From positions 13,373,493 to 13,437,492 of the forward strand of contig NC_133287.1 of assembly GCF_005239225.2 (NCBI RefSeq): DNA of 64,000 bases, in the 5' to 3' direction. This document shows, in pieces, positions 1 to 11,737 of the stretch. The first letter of the stretch is position 1; each line of letters opens with the position of its first letter. The position numbers were made by a program, and so were the translations under genes. Under the pieces are notes generated by a model. That model was not told the origin of the DNA and made no database searches. It worked only from the letters and a program-made list of their open reading frames with translations. The stretch is from Populus alba (Eukaryota; Streptophyta; Magnoliopsida; Malpighiales; Salicaceae).

Positions 1-117
1 TCTTGTTTGGATTCATATTAGCAAGGGCAGATTTCCAAGCAAACGTAAGTCCAAGTTGATGCCAAGAGCTGACGGTCCATTTCGTATTATAGAGAAGGTG
101 AATGACAATGCGTATAA
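1..117 (+). pseudogene. Ty3/gypsy polyprotein, C-terminal part (left piece, split by LINE)
   Basis: Reading from base 2 the frame is open and carries the stretch that follows integrase in chromodomain-type gypsy polyproteins, with the characteristic run [20 protein letters not shown] followed by NAY. The reading frame stops where LINE copy 1 begins and resumes at 6349 with KVDLP. The element continues left beyond the window. It is a remnant: the part after the LINE is frameshifted and shortened. The family call rests on recalled motifs of plant gypsy proteins. Confidence 0.85.
107..117 (+). repeat. Target-site duplication, left copy (LINE copy 1)
   Basis: AATGCGTATAA occurs here and again at 6349-6359, directly after the poly(A) tail of the LINE. 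Removing the LINE and one copy rejoins the gypsy codons for N-A-Y-K. Confidence 0.93.
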
Positions 118-1105
118 AAACCTAAACCCACAAGAACATAGAGAGAGGTTAGAGAGGAAAGATTCAAAGGGGCGGTGCTCCAACAGCCATATCTCCGGCG
201 ACCACCGTTGGATCAAGCCAAGATTTGGTTATGTTGTGAACTGAACTATTGTCTACATTCTGACCGGAGGGATCTTCTAAAGCTTCCGCCGTTTAAGAAA
301 TCTGGACAATTGAAATTTTCTGGAAAACCCCCTAGTGCTGTCAGAGTCGCCGGCCCGTTTTGCCTTGTTATACCGTTGGATCCAGACTATTTTTTGGTAT
401 GTTGTGAACATCTATATTGCCTACATTCTGTCCAGAGGGATCGTCCATATTGGATTCCTCCTGCGGAAGCCAGCCATTTGAATATTTCTGGAGAAATCCT
501 TCTCGGAATAGTCAGAGCCGCCGGCATATTTCTCCTTCTTCCACCGTTGGATCAAGCTTATTTTTGGATATGTGATGCATATGGTTATGATACACATTCT
601 GAACGGTGGAGATTAGAAAGTAAGCCTCCAGCAACGTTGTCTACATGTTCAACAGAAGGTCGTCATTCTCAGGTCAGTTTCGGTATAATTAAGATCTGCG
701 GCGATCCAACCGTTAAACTGTGCTGATTTTTGAATATGTTATACATAACATGTGTATCTTCCTTTGAACCGTTGGGATGTTTGAACTGATCGGTGTTCCA
801 ATCATAGTGCTGGTCACTTATTAGTGCTTCTTGGACTGAGTTTTTTCTAGTATTTGTATGCTGCCAAATTGTCTTTGTGTTCTGCTGTCAAATTTGTTCC
901 AATGGTTAGCTCTGACATTGAACAACACAATGGAGTTAAATCTGGACATACTTTACAATTAGAGCTCCAAGACATGCTAAATAGTCATGACATGAATCCT
1001 GTGTTGGGTTCTCAAGGTGATGAGTTGAAGGTTGGGTCTAAGCAACAAGAACAACTACACCCTTAGCCCCAAATTGAATTTTTTTAAATGCTTTGAAGGG
1101 CTCTG
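118..1105 (+). promoter_or_regulatory. LINE 5' UTR with ~168-bp monomer repeats
   Basis: The motif CCGTTGG/CCGTT recurs at 205, 373, 544 and about 709 (weakly at 769), a spacing of 165-171 bases. Between these points the units share further blocks, for example an ACATTCTG stretch and a GTCAGAG-CGCCGGC stretch. The units are diverged. Tandem promoter monomers are known from mouse L1; that these act as a promoter is inference. The same layout occurs in copy 2 at about 27930-28790 on the other strand. A 183-codon open frame (175-726) runs through the monomers. Confidence 0.7.
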
Positions 1106-2342
1106 ATGTTGATGAAAAATAAGGGTAGGATGTCCCTTGATATGAATCCAGTCCGTAACTTGCATTTTGCTCCCCCCGCAATAACTGATGGTCGTGTGAC
1201 AGTAGCTCCTCCACTTGATGTGTTTGAGGATGGCTGTGAACTTTGGAAATCCACTCTAGTTGGTCATTTCGTGGGTCAGAAATTACCCTATCCTGTTGTT
1301 AATTCTATTGCTAAAAGAATATGGGGCTCCCACGGTCTATCCGAAGTTTTATCTTCTGATAATGGATTCTTTCTCTTCACTTTTGATTCTGTCGATCGCG
1401 CCACTAATGTTCTGGAGAGAGCCCCATGGCACATGGCCAACAGACCTTTGGTGCTTAAACGTTGGCATCCGAACATGCAATTTTTGAAAGATGATCTGGA
1501 TAGAGTTCCGGTATGGGTTAAGCTCTACAATGTTCCTCTCGAGTATTGGACTGTTAAGGGGCTGAGTTGTGTAGCGAGTGCTATTGGGGTTCCCCTTCAT
1601 GCTGACCTTACTACATTGTTGCGTAAAAGGCTTAGCTACGCAAGAGTTTGCGTTGAGATAGAAGCTTCGAAAACGCTGGTGAAGGAATACGACCTTCGCT
1701 GTCCAAATGGGTTATTCATAACAATTTCAGCGGATTATGAATGGATTCCTTCAAGGTGCAATAATTGCAATGTCTTTGGACATACCACAGCGATATGTGC
1801 TACCAGTAAAGTTGATGATCGTACAATGGGGGCAGAGGGCAAAAGGAAAATAGGAGCTGTGAACTCTAAACATGCAGATAATAAGCAGAATCAGCTTCAA
1901 TGGCAGGTAGTTGGTAAACGAAATAAGGGTGTTACGATTGGTGAGAATGATTGTTTGGCATCTAAAGAGCTTAATTGTAATGAGAATGGTTGTTTTAGCA
2001 TCTGCTTTACATAGTGCTGATTGTAATACGAATGAATCTGCGACATTAGATGTGCCCAATGCTGGTTGTTATGAAGATGAAAATCCTACCTCTCCTCTTA
2101 TTTTGAAGAGCTTACGAGCAGACATGGTGCCGGAGGAAGGGGATGCATGTACTTCTTTAGATCAAAGTTCAACCATCTGTAATGCAACCATGAACCCTGT
2201 TAGTCATGAGGTGAATGTTGATATTGGAGTTATGGGAGGTGGTACAGGTAAGGAAGATGATGATAAGGAGTCGACGTCACTGATCCCAACAAGTCCGCAA
2301 AGTCCGATTTCTTCTGACGGGGAAACTTTATTAATCAGTTAG
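1106..2342 (+). pseudogene. LINE ORF1 (DUF4283-like plus CCHC knuckle), frameshifted
   Basis: RNA-binding ORF1 protein of a plant L1 element. The first frame (1106-2014, 302 codons) has the DUF4283-like pattern (WKSTLVGHFVGQKLPYPVV, then LERAPWHMANRPLVLKRW) and, at about residues 217-230, the knuckle CNNCNVFGHTTAIC (C-X2-C-X4-H-X4-C). Near 1985 the frame shifts by one and continues, acidic and Ser/Thr-rich, to a stop at 2340-2342. The same tail is present in the other LINE copies, so the two frames belong together. The start at 1106 is the first ATG ahead of the conserved part. Confidence 0.85.
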
Positions 2343-2450
2343 CTAGCAAGGCTAGAGACTCTCTAGAAAAAAAGAAAACGGGTTCTCCAGGCTTTTCAAA
2401 GAAGAGTAAGAAATCTGGCTCCTCGAGGGGGGCAAGTCAAGGTAATCCGT

Positions 2451-5400
2451 GTGTTGATGTTTGGTACTCCTCTCTATTTCCCTATGATTATTGGATGTTG
2501 GAATGTTAGAGGTTTGAATGATCCCATAAAGCATTCAGAACTGCGTCAGCTCATCCATCAAGAGAGGATGGTTTTTTTTGGTTTGGTTGAAACTCGGGTT
2601 AGAGACAGGAATAAAGATAATGTTTCGCAACTTCTTATGCGTAATTGGTCATTCTTGTATAATTATGATTTCTCTTGTCGTGGTCGTATTTGGGTTTTGT
2701 TGGAATGCTGATTTGGTGAAGGTGGATGTTCTGGGAATGTCAGACCAGGCTATCCATGTTTCTGTCATGATATTAGCTACCAATATCTGTTTTAATACTT
2801 CAATCATTTACGGAGACAATAATGCATCTGTACGTGAGGCTTTATGGTCTGATATTGTGAGTCGTAGTGATGGATGGGAGTCAACCCCATGGATTCTTAT
2901 GGGCGACTTTAATGCTATCCGCAACCAGTCAGAGAGGTTAGGGGGGTCTTCTACGTGGGCTGGTCATATGGACAGATTGGAAACATGTATACGTGAAGCG
3001 AAAGTGGATGATCTTCGGTATTCAGGTATGCATTATACTTGGACGAACCAATGTCCTGAGAATATGATTATGCGGAAACTAGAATAGAGTGCTTGTGAAT
3101 GAGAAAGTGGAATATGCGCTTCCCATTGTCGGAAGCGAGATTCTTGCCTGCTGGTTATATCAGATCATTCTCCCATGGTGGTAAAAGTCACTGGCAATGT
3201 TCAGAACATAAAGAAACCATTCAGATTCTTCGATATGTGGATGGATCATGACGAGTTCATGCCCTTGGTGAAGAAAGTATGGGATCAGCATTCAGGAGGT
3301 TGTCCAATGTATCAACTGTGTTGCAAACTAAGGAAGCTAAAGCAGGAAACTTAAACATTTCAATAAGACTCACTTCTCCAATATTTCCGATAGAGTCAAA
3401 GATGCAAAAGATCACATGGATAGGGCTCAACAAGCTCTGCATACAGCGCCTGAGGATCCAACATTGCGTATGCGCGAAAGAGATGCTGTTCGTAACTATG
3501 CTTCTACTGTCAGGGCGGAAGAGTGTTTTTTCAGACAAAAGGCAAGGATACAATGGCTTAGCTTGGGGGATCAGAATACTAGCTACTTTCACAAATCAGT
3601 AAATGGTAGACAGAATAGAAATAAGCTTCTCTCGGTTACAAGGGAGGATGGAGAAGTCGCTGAAGGACACGAGGCAGTCAAATCAGAAGTAATTGCATAC
3701 TTCCAGCGTGTTTTGGGAGTGAAACAGATGCCTAGGGTCCTTAACGAGGAAGTGATGCAATCGGCAATTATTTACAAATTGTCGGCAACTCAACAGCATG
3801 TACTAGCACAAGATGTAACAAGAGAGGAGATTAAGCATGCTATGTTTAGTTTGAAAAACAACAAAGCTCCTGGTCCAGATGGCTTCAACGCAGGTTTCTT
3901 CAAAAGAATGTGGCACATAGTGGGGGAAGATGTAATCAACGCTGTTAGCTCCTTTTTCCAGACTCGTAGAATGCTTAAAGAAATGAATGCTACATCCATT
4001 TCCCTTATCCCTAAAGTTGCTAATCCTACGAGGTTGACAGATTTTCGTCCTATATCTTGCTGCAATACAGTATACAAATGCATCGCGAAGATTCTAGCTG
4101 GGAGAATGAAAAGTTGTTTTACCATCCTTAGTAGGTCCGTATCAAACAGCTTTTATCTCTGGACGGAGAATCAGCGACAATATTCTTTTGTCTCAGGAAC
4201 TAATGACAGGCTATCACACAACTACGGGTCCTGCTCGTTGTGCTATGAAAGTAGACCTGATGAAGGCTTATGACTCTGTTCGGTGGGATTTCGTTGATGC
4301 TACGTTGATAAAAATGGGATTCCCTAGAACAGTCATTGATTGGATCATGGTTTGTGTTACATCATGTCAATTCTCAATCAACGTCAACGGTGAACTTGCG
4401 GGTTACTTCCAAGGGGGGAGAGGGCTGAGACAAGGTGATCCATTATCTCCATATTTGTTTTCCTATGCATGGAAATCCTGTCAGGGCTGTTCTGCAATAT
4501 GAGTGCCAACCAAAACTTCAAGTTCCATTGGAGATGCAAGAAGGACAGAATTTCTCATCTTTGCTTTGCCGACGACGACTTGATGATATTCAGCAAAGGG
4601 GATGTACATTCAAATCCGTATTGATCAAAAATGTACTCACAGAGTTTCAGGTTCTATCAGGTCTATATCCAAATCCAAACAAAAGTGACATCTTCTTGAG
4701 CGGTTTGTTAGGAGCTGAGAGGGAACAGATTATCAGTATTCTTGGGTTTAGAGAGGGGGAGCTTCCTATGAAATATTTGGGAGTGCCTCTTATCTCGTCC
4801 AGACTAAAGGCTGTTAATTGTAAGGGCCTCGTGGATCGAATTACCGCCAAAGTTCGACATTGGACCTGTAGAACACTCTCTTTCGCAGGGCGAGTACAAC
4901 TGATTAACTCAGTCTTATTCTCCATCCAGGTCTATTGGGCATCTCTATTCCTATTACCTGGGGAAGTAGTGAAAAATGTTGAGCAAATTATGAGATCCTT
5001 TCTTTTGGTCAGGTTCAGATATGAGCACTACCAGGGCTAAAGTGGCTTGGGATCAGGTATGTCTTCCAAAAAAGGAGGGGGGGGGCTAGGCATAAAAAGG
5101 ATAGCAGAATGGAACAAGATTGCCTTGTTGAAAACATATTTGGAACTTGTGCAATGACTCAGATGGCTCAATCTGGTCTACTTGGATCAGATCCAATCTC
5201 TTGCGAGGTAGGAATTTCTGGACAATCAAGGCGCCAGGAAGCTGCTCTTGGGCTTGGGGAAAAGATTCTAAAGCTCAGATCCTTAGCATGGGCCGAAAGA
5301 TGAAGCACGTCATCGGAGATGGAATGACAACCTCTCTATGGTTTGACAATTGGCATCCTCACACAGCCCGCTCGCTGATACCTACGGTGAACGTTTCATC

Positions 5401-5949
5401 TATGATTCAGGTATGGACCACAACGCGAGAGTGAACGTGCTGATTAATAACTTAGAATGGAGAATTTCCTATCACTCATGCTATTGGCTGGCACCCCCAT
5501 TTTAGAAGCTATTCCTTCCACCTCTACTCCTAAGGGGCAAAAGGATGAGATTGTTTGGTTGGATTCGCCAAATCAGAGTTTTTCAGTCAAAGTAGCTTGG
5601 GAACAACTCAGAATTCATCATCAAATGGTTGATTGGCATGACATCGTGTGGTTCAAGAATGCTGTCCCAAGACATGCATTTTCTTCTTTGGGTGGCTATC
5701 CAACGGAAACTCTCAACGCAGGATAGACTTCATCGGTTTGGTATTCATGGTCCCAATAGGTGCTCACTCTGTCTCTGCAATAATGAAGATCACAACCACT
5801 TGTTCTTCGAATGCTCCTTTGCGAAAGCATTATGGTGGAATGTTTGTGATAGATGCGACATTCCAAGAATGACAAAAAGCTTGGATGAATGGATTCGATT
5901 GGCCACTGTCTCTTGGCATGGAAAAAGTTTCGTCAACTTTTTCTCGTAA
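2451..5949 (+). pseudogene. LINE ORF2: endonuclease, reverse transcriptase, zinc-binding end
   Basis: Polyprotein for target-primed reverse transcription, split over three frames (main pieces 2451-2711, 2578-3087, 3416-4273, 4188-4502, 4435-5040, 5629-5949). The endonuclease begins with IIGCWNVRGLND near 2485 and keeps the GLVETR, MGDFN and SDHSP motifs (the last near 3150). The RT keeps NNKAPGPDGF (about 3855), [12 protein letters not shown] (about 4260), [13 protein letters not shown] (about 4420) and a FADD-type catalytic box near 4565, which here has one extra GAC codon. The end has a CSLC plus HNHLFFEC zinc-binding region (about 5760-5815). At least six frame breaks rule out a functional protein as assembled. 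Confidence 0.88.
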
Positions 5950-6348
5950 ACTGGGTTTCACAGCTACAGTGTATTGTATATGGCAAGAAACGGAATGCAA
6001 GGATCTTTGCAGATGTGTCTAAAACTTCGAATTTGGTTTTGGATCAAATCGAATGTATCATTCGCTGATAAGCTTGTTTTGATGAGGAAATGTTTCAACA
6101 AACAGATGAAAACATAAGGATCCAAAGACTTTGGAGGGTCAATAAACATGGACTCTTAATTTGATGTTTAGCTGGTTGTTTTTGTACCCCTAGCATATCT
6201 AGTTGGTCCAAGTTTTTGTTTTTGTTGTGGCTAGCCTGTAGCCATTTGTTGGTTTTCGTTTCTGTCCTCATTGTAAATCTTGGGTATGCCCATTATATTC
6301 TTTGTATCATTTTCTTTTAAATACATAAGTCAGCTTACCAAAAAAAAA
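5950..6348 (+). other. LINE 3' UTR and poly(A) tail
   Basis: A T/G-rich untranslated tail ends in TAAGTCAGCTTACC followed by about ten A. The same 3' end is found, reversed, at 13251, 22048 and 22489, so all four 3' ends belong to one family. Confidence 0.85.
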
Positions 6349-6359
6349 AATGCGTATAA
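6349..6359 (+). repeat. Target-site duplication, right copy (LINE copy 1)
   Basis: Second copy of AATGCGTATAA, immediately after the poly(A) run. The left copy is at 107-117. Confidence 0.93.
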
Positions 6360-6552
6360 GGTAGATCTTCCTGTGATTACAACCCAACAGAAATGTGAAA
6401 TTATCTCCGTACTTGGATGATGAACCACACGATTCTGATTTGCAGGACAAATCATTTTCACCATGATGATGAATGCATCTTAGTTGGAAATTTAATCCAT
6501 CCGTAAAGCTGAATCTAATATGACAAGAAATTCTATGAGAAACTCCTTTGAT
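6349..6552 (+). pseudogene. Ty3/gypsy polyprotein, C-terminal part (right piece)
   Basis: Resumes the gypsy frame after the LINE (KVDLP), then shifts frame and shows KLSPYLDDEPHDSDLQDKSF near 6390-6455, the segment known downstream of the chromodomain linker in such elements. The part normally between these two motifs is missing. The next identifiable sequence is a LINE fragment and then a gypsy LTR in the same orientation. Confidence 0.75.
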
Positions 6553-7787
6553 ATATGGCGAATTAACCAACAAACAATCTTAGTCCTTTTGCCCCCCTTA
6601 TGGAGTAGAGGTGGAAGAGGAATAGCTTCTAAAAATGGGGTACTTATGCCAGCCAATAGCACTGAGCTTCGATGATAAGGAATTCTCCATTCTAAGTTAT
6701 TACATCAAGGCCACACTGCAACTGATCGCGTTGTGTTGTCCATACATCTGAATCATAGATGAAACGTTCACCGTAGTACGCTCATGCGAGCGGGGCTGTG
6801 AGGATGCCATTGTCAAACCATAGAGAGGTTGTCATTCATCTTTCTTCGATGACGTGCTTCATCTTCGGCCATGCTAAGGATCTAAAGCTTGAGAATCTTT
6901 CCCCCGCAAGCCCAAGAGCAGCTTCCTGGCGCCTTGATTGTCCAGAAATTCCTAACCTCCTGCAAGAGATTGGATCTGAATCCAAGTAGACAAAGATTGA
7001 GCCATCTGAGTCATTGCACCAAGTTTCCAAATTGTTTTCTTCAAAACAAGGCAATCTTGTTCCATTCTGCATATCCCTTTTTTATGCCTATGCCCCCCCT
7101 CCTTTTTTGGATACTTGACATACCTGATCCCAAGCCATTTTAGCTTTGCTTCAATTTCTTTTTCCTTACTCCTCTTCACCCTCGCCCGCACCCTGGTCCG
7201 GTAGTGCTCATAATCTGAACTTGACCAAAGAAAGGAGCCTCTCATAATTTGCTCATACATTTTTCAACTACTTCCCCAGGTAATAGGAATAAGAGATGCC
7301 CAATAGACCTGGATGGAGAATAAGACTGAGTTAATCAGTGTACTCGGCCCTGCGAAAAAGTGGAGAGTGTTTTTTCTACAGGTCCCAATGTCGAACTTTG
7401 GCACCGGTATTCGTATCCACGAGGCCCCTTTTACAATTAACAGCCTTTCAGTCTGGAACGAGATAAAGAGGGCACTCCCAAATATTTCATAGGAAGCTCC
7501 CCTCTCTAAACCCAAGAATTACTGACGAGTAATCTGTTTGACGTTCCTCTCAGCTCCTAACCTTATAACCGCTCAAGAAGATGTTCACTTTTGTTTGGAT
7601 TTGGATATAGACCTGATAGAACCTGAAAACTCTGTGAGTACATTTTTGATTCATACGGATTATTGAATGTACATCCCCTTTGCTGAATATCATCAAGTCG
7701 TCGGCAAAGCAAAGATGATGAAATTCTGTCCTTCTTGCATCTCCAGTGGAACTTGAAGTTTTGGTTGGCACTCATATTGCAGAACAA
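6553..7787 (-). mobile_element. LINE fragment (internal ORF2 piece, copy 4)
   Basis: The reverse complement matches LINE copy 1 from about 5580 back to about 4497: the late RT region including the FADD box (about 7690-7710) and the region between RT and the zinc-binding end. Both LINE ends are missing and no target-site duplication is visible. It carries many extra single bases relative to copies 1 and 2 and is longer than the matching stretch. It abuts a gypsy LTR at 7788, whose 5' part is missing. Confidence 0.8.
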
Positions 7788-8306
7788 GTAATTCTCGATT
7801 TTTTATTATTTTTATTATTTTCTTCTTAGTATTTTGGTTATTATTATTTATATTTGGGTCAATTGTAAGTGTGGTGGCTTTTCATATAAGTCCACCTAAG
7901 GGGGGTCCGATTAGGGTTTCTTTTAAGTCTTAGAGTCAGTATAAATAGAGGCATAAACAAACATGTAAGGTTACGCAATTTTCATATCAATAAACTTCTT
8001 TGGTGCACTTGTTGTGTGTTGGTGGGATAATCTCCGTCCTTGGTTCTCTAAATAGAACTGAAAACGACTTATCGAAGAACAACTGCTTCGTGGCGTCAAT
8101 CCTTATACTTCTCGTTCGCGAATCAATATCGTTGGGTGGGGGTTTAATGTTTCCAATAGTGCTTTTGGTGCCTAAGGTAAGACAAGTTATCTTTGTGTCA
8201 CACTCCTATCAAACCTGATTTTTTACTTGGCTTTCCGGGAATTGGCAAAAAATGTCTTTGTGTGTGGGTTGCGTGACCACGTGATTTTACACAAGAGGTT
8301 CGCAAT
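7788..8306 (+). repeat. Gypsy LTR fragment (3' part, LTR E)
   Basis: Matches the 3' half of the LTRs at 18739-19722 (+) and 21408-22456 (-): TATAAATAGAGGC box near 7941, an AATAAAC signal near 7988, and the end motif CGTGACCACGTG followed by GAGGTTCGCA. The 5' half is replaced by the LINE fragment. It is probably the 3' LTR of the gypsy element whose pol end lies at 1-117 and 6349-6552. Confidence 0.75.
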
Positions 8307-9040
8307 CCCTCAAGAAGGGCTTACAATTTTTTACTTCATCAGATTCAGAAGTGATCCTTCTGAAGCCACTGCATATGTTGATATCATTTCAAAGAACAAT
8401 AGTGTCTGCTTTGCATGATGACTCCAGTGAAGTATCAAGAAGGAAGAGGTTTATCTGCTTCAAAACCTGTTGCAAAATAGTATGTGCCCTCATGTGTTTC
8501 TACTCTAATAAGGAATCCAAATGAACATTTAATTTTAGGAACTTTAATGAGGCGTTTATTTTTGCAATCAAGTCCTTCCATCAATTACGGTCCTATGTTT
8601 CCATTATTGGCCTATAGCACTTGTGTCTTAATGTTCTCAAGGACAGTAGTTACATTCGGTGAGGCTAGCCGTGGAAAGATGTGTTGTGCACGTATTCCAG
8701 ATGACAAAAAGGTATTTTCCTGCATATGTTGATTCAATATCAGTTTTCTGTTGATTAACGTGTCTTTTTAATTGTCAAGTGAGATTTTTAAAATTGATCC
8801 TTCATCTTTCATTCTTTCAATGACTGGTTTTTTGGTCTTTTAATTCTTTTTGCATGTGTTTAATGTGAATCAGGAAAACTAAGAGGTTTCCCCCTTACTT
8901 AATTCTTTGATTTAATATTTTTTTTCAGGTATAGACTATGTTCAAGCGCTCAAAAATTATAATTACATGCTTGGATGCTAGGCGACTTTCAAAGTTCCTT
9001 GAAATATAAGGTAATCTAGTTGAACATTCAGTTTTGTTAT
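8307..9040. other. Unassigned sequence
   Basis: Short open frames only (for example 8484-8732, +). A polypyrimidine tract ending in CAG near 8929 looks like a splice acceptor but I cannot link it to a coding exon. No domain recognised; it could hold a decayed gene piece. Confidence 0.4.
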
Positions 9041-9401
9041 GGGATTTGCTCTTTTTGAACTTCATGTTTTGTGCTGGCTATATTTTTGAAGATAAAAAAA
9101 ACTTCATTTTCTTTCGCCATTTGTCATACCTTGTTAATAAACCGTCATATTCTGTCGCACCTGGTATATTTCTATGAGATACCAATCACACACTTCAGCT
9201 CTTTCCTAGTTTGTAATAATATGCTTGCATGTATGGTATGGCTAGAATTATGCTTTTCATGTTTGTATCCATGAAAGCAACAGTCTTGTATGCATGTATC
9301 TGATTGAATATAGCTCTGTAAATGGAAACAAAGACAGATTTTGTTCTGAAGCACATAAAAGAGAATAAATACTGATGAAGAATTATAATGACACAAACTA
9401 T
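9041..9401 (+). repeat. Diverged tandem duplication, unit 1
   Basis: Starts GGGATTTGCT and shares with unit 2 (9402-9667) the blocks CTTCATGTTTTG, AATAAACCGTCATA, CTTCAGCTCTTT and AGACAGATTTTGTTCT, in the same order. It has about 95 extra bases in the middle. Non-coding. Confidence 0.75.
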
Positions 9402-9667
9402 GGGATTTAGCTGCTTTTTGAAACTTCATGTTTTGCTGGCTATATTTAGAAGGATATCACGAAAAAACTTCAATTTCTCCCGCTTTGTCATATCTGCTAA
9501 TAAACCGTCATAATTCTGTCCACTATAGTATATTTTATGCTCCAATACCAGTCACACAACTTCAGCTCTTTACTTGTAAATATAAGAGAACAAAAAACAG
9601 ATTTTGTTCTAAAGCACTTTATGAAGAGAATAAATTCTGATGAAGAAATTATAATGACAAACTATGG
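9402..9667 (+). repeat. Diverged tandem duplication, unit 2
   Basis: Direct repeat of unit 1, starting GGGATTTAGC and ending in the same GAAATTATAATGACA-AAACTATGG block that ends unit 1. Differences are mostly short indels. Confidence 0.75.
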
Positions 9668-11737
9668 CACCTGGAATAAAAATGTTTGGATAGCTGCCAA
9701 ACCCAAATGCTCAGTGGGAGTATCTGCCATTGACTTTGATGGACATTATTCCTTTAAATCTCAATTTTGCAAATAATACTTGCATATGTGTTTAAATAAA
9801 TTATGGATACAAATTCAATTGGGAAGGTCTTTCTCTTGTGATGTTATAGCATATGGTTAGTAGCAAACTCATGCACTGATACCCACATATCATAATTCTC
9901 CATAAATTCACATTCTCTGGCCATTCTATTGTGAACCATGCTATGAATGATACGTTCTATGGAAGAGCATTTTTTGTTTTTTTGTGAATGCAGGGATGCC
10001 TGCAGTAATACCTAGGATGTCTTATAAAATTCTTATAAAAAGTACACTGCTTTTTTTTGGTCATTGATTTTAAAATATCCCTAGTGTGTTGTGTATGTTA
10101 GCTCTTATTTATACATCTAGTTATTTTCTGGTGGTTTGTGGGAGTTGCAGCTATAAGAGCGAAGAAAGTGAAGAAGAATTAACAAGTGGCTAATCAGCTG
10201 ATTGCAAGATCCCATATTATTTTTGTTTCACAAAAGTTTATCAGAAAAAACTTTTGGCAAAAGAACCTCAGTTAGGAAAGAGAGTGGGTTATGTGTATGG
10301 GTGTTGTCGCCTGTGCAAGGCCAAACCTTTATCTAGGTGTATAATAAATATATAAAATGGGTATCTTCTTTTTTTATGATTTTCTGCCCACATTCCTATC
10401 ATTCACTCTTACCTTCACCATTAAAATCCTTCAACAAACTAAACCACCCCACTAAACACACCCATAGCTTTAGTGTTTAATTAATAATCAACACTAATCT
10501 CCGTTCCTACCTACGAAACCAAACACTTTTGCATTGACACATGTTTCAACGGACAATATTTTCGCGGGAAAAAATTTTTCAAAATTCCATAATTCACCAC
10601 ATTAGTAGGTGTTTGGGTTGCCTAAAAACAAAAAAGCCCGAAAAAACACACACCCCCTGTTACCCAACCCAAATATTTACATTATTCTCAACTACACTCC
10701 TAACAATCCCCCAATATCCTATCTATAAAATAGTTGGGCGAAAGACTTACTGTTCTCATCGTGAAGGGGGACTTCTTCTCCTTTTCTAATTTTCTTTGCC
10801 GAATTAATTCATATCTTATCACTCACACTTCGTTACATATCTATTTAAGTAACAATAACTTATCCTATTAAACATAAAATCGCCCCTGTCAATTCCCAAC
10901 AGAAACAACTATTTTTAAATGGACATATTACCTCTAACAACTAAAAGCCACCCAAAAACTTCAGAAGATACTTAGAGACTAAATGGGGGAAATATAGCTG
11001 GCGGGGGGCTCTTCTGTTAACAACATCAATCCCTTTTTTTGGACCTAAATCTGCGCGAAAGGAGGGGAAAGACCGCTCTTGGGGCGGGGCCGCGGACATC
11101 AGCAGGGAAGTAAGCAAGTTTAAATGAGGATTGTTGAGAACGGAATAACATATTTAAATTCGTACAAAAAAACGACACTACCTCTCAAGATTTTAGCTAT
11201 TTTCTTTTTTTTTTCTTTAACCACGGACATCACATTTTGTAACCCCCGCCGCGACATTGCTGGGGGCGGGCTTTGTCCATTGCTTAGTGACACCTCAAAC
11301 TTACCCTAGGATGTTATATTGCCTCAAAAAAACCCCACTTGATCCCGTCGGACGCATTTGGTGGCTGCGGGTCTTTTCTAGTCTCAGTTAGAGACACTGC
11401 CCTCGATTTTTTTAGCCGGGCTCTTAATATCGCAAGTAAAGCGGGCATCTCATAACAACTTTGCTTCTAAAAAAACTTATTTTTGTAATGTGGATATAAC
11501 GGTGATTTTAGCCCTTGTTTTGTAAACCCTATGAAATGCTAATGGAATAAGAGGAAAAGGTCTTTTTATTGTTTATATTAGGCTAAGGTGAATTGTTGTC
11601 TCTCATGTGATAGAAAAATGAATGATAAGCAATAGAACTATAGAAGAAAGTCGCTCGACACAATCCCCTTTTGTTGTAATTTTATGTCCTAAGACTGTCC
11701 TCAAATTCCTGTAATTATTGCAAGCAACAAGGGCACA
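9668..11737. other. Unassigned intergenic sequence
   Basis: No open frame over about 85 codons and no recognised domain. A pyrimidine tract and CAG before 10150, followed by a short acidic open stretch ending at a TAA near 10193, could be a last-exon relic; this is weak. Composition changes abruptly from AT-rich to GC-rich patches around 11040-11110 and 11240-11290. Confidence 0.4.

Larger units (their letters stand above)
118..6348 (+). mobile_element. Full-length L1-type LINE (copy 1)
   Basis: A 6.2-kb non-LTR retrotransposon flanked by an 11-bp target-site duplication and ending in a short poly(A) tract. In order it has a 5' UTR of repeated ~168-bp monomers (about 205-770), ORF1 with a DUF4283-like region and a CCHC knuckle, ORF2 with an APE-type endonuclease, a reverse transcriptase and a C-terminal zinc-binding region, then a 3' UTR. 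It belongs to the plant L1 group by this layout. ORF2 is broken by several frameshifts, so this copy is probably immobile as assembled. It is inserted in a gypsy polyprotein gene of the same orientation. Confidence 0.93.

Noticed and set aside
3257..4125. Antisense frames inside LINE ORF2 (for example 3592-3257 and 4125-3790)
   Set aside because: They are shadows of the conserved sense coding sequence.
8227..8732. Short plus-strand frames (63 and 82 codons) as host genes
   Set aside because: The first overlaps the gypsy LTR end; neither shows a recognisable domain or splice structure.
10150..10193. Last exon of a host gene with an acidic tail
   Set aside because: Only about 13 codons behind one possible acceptor; too little to support a gene.
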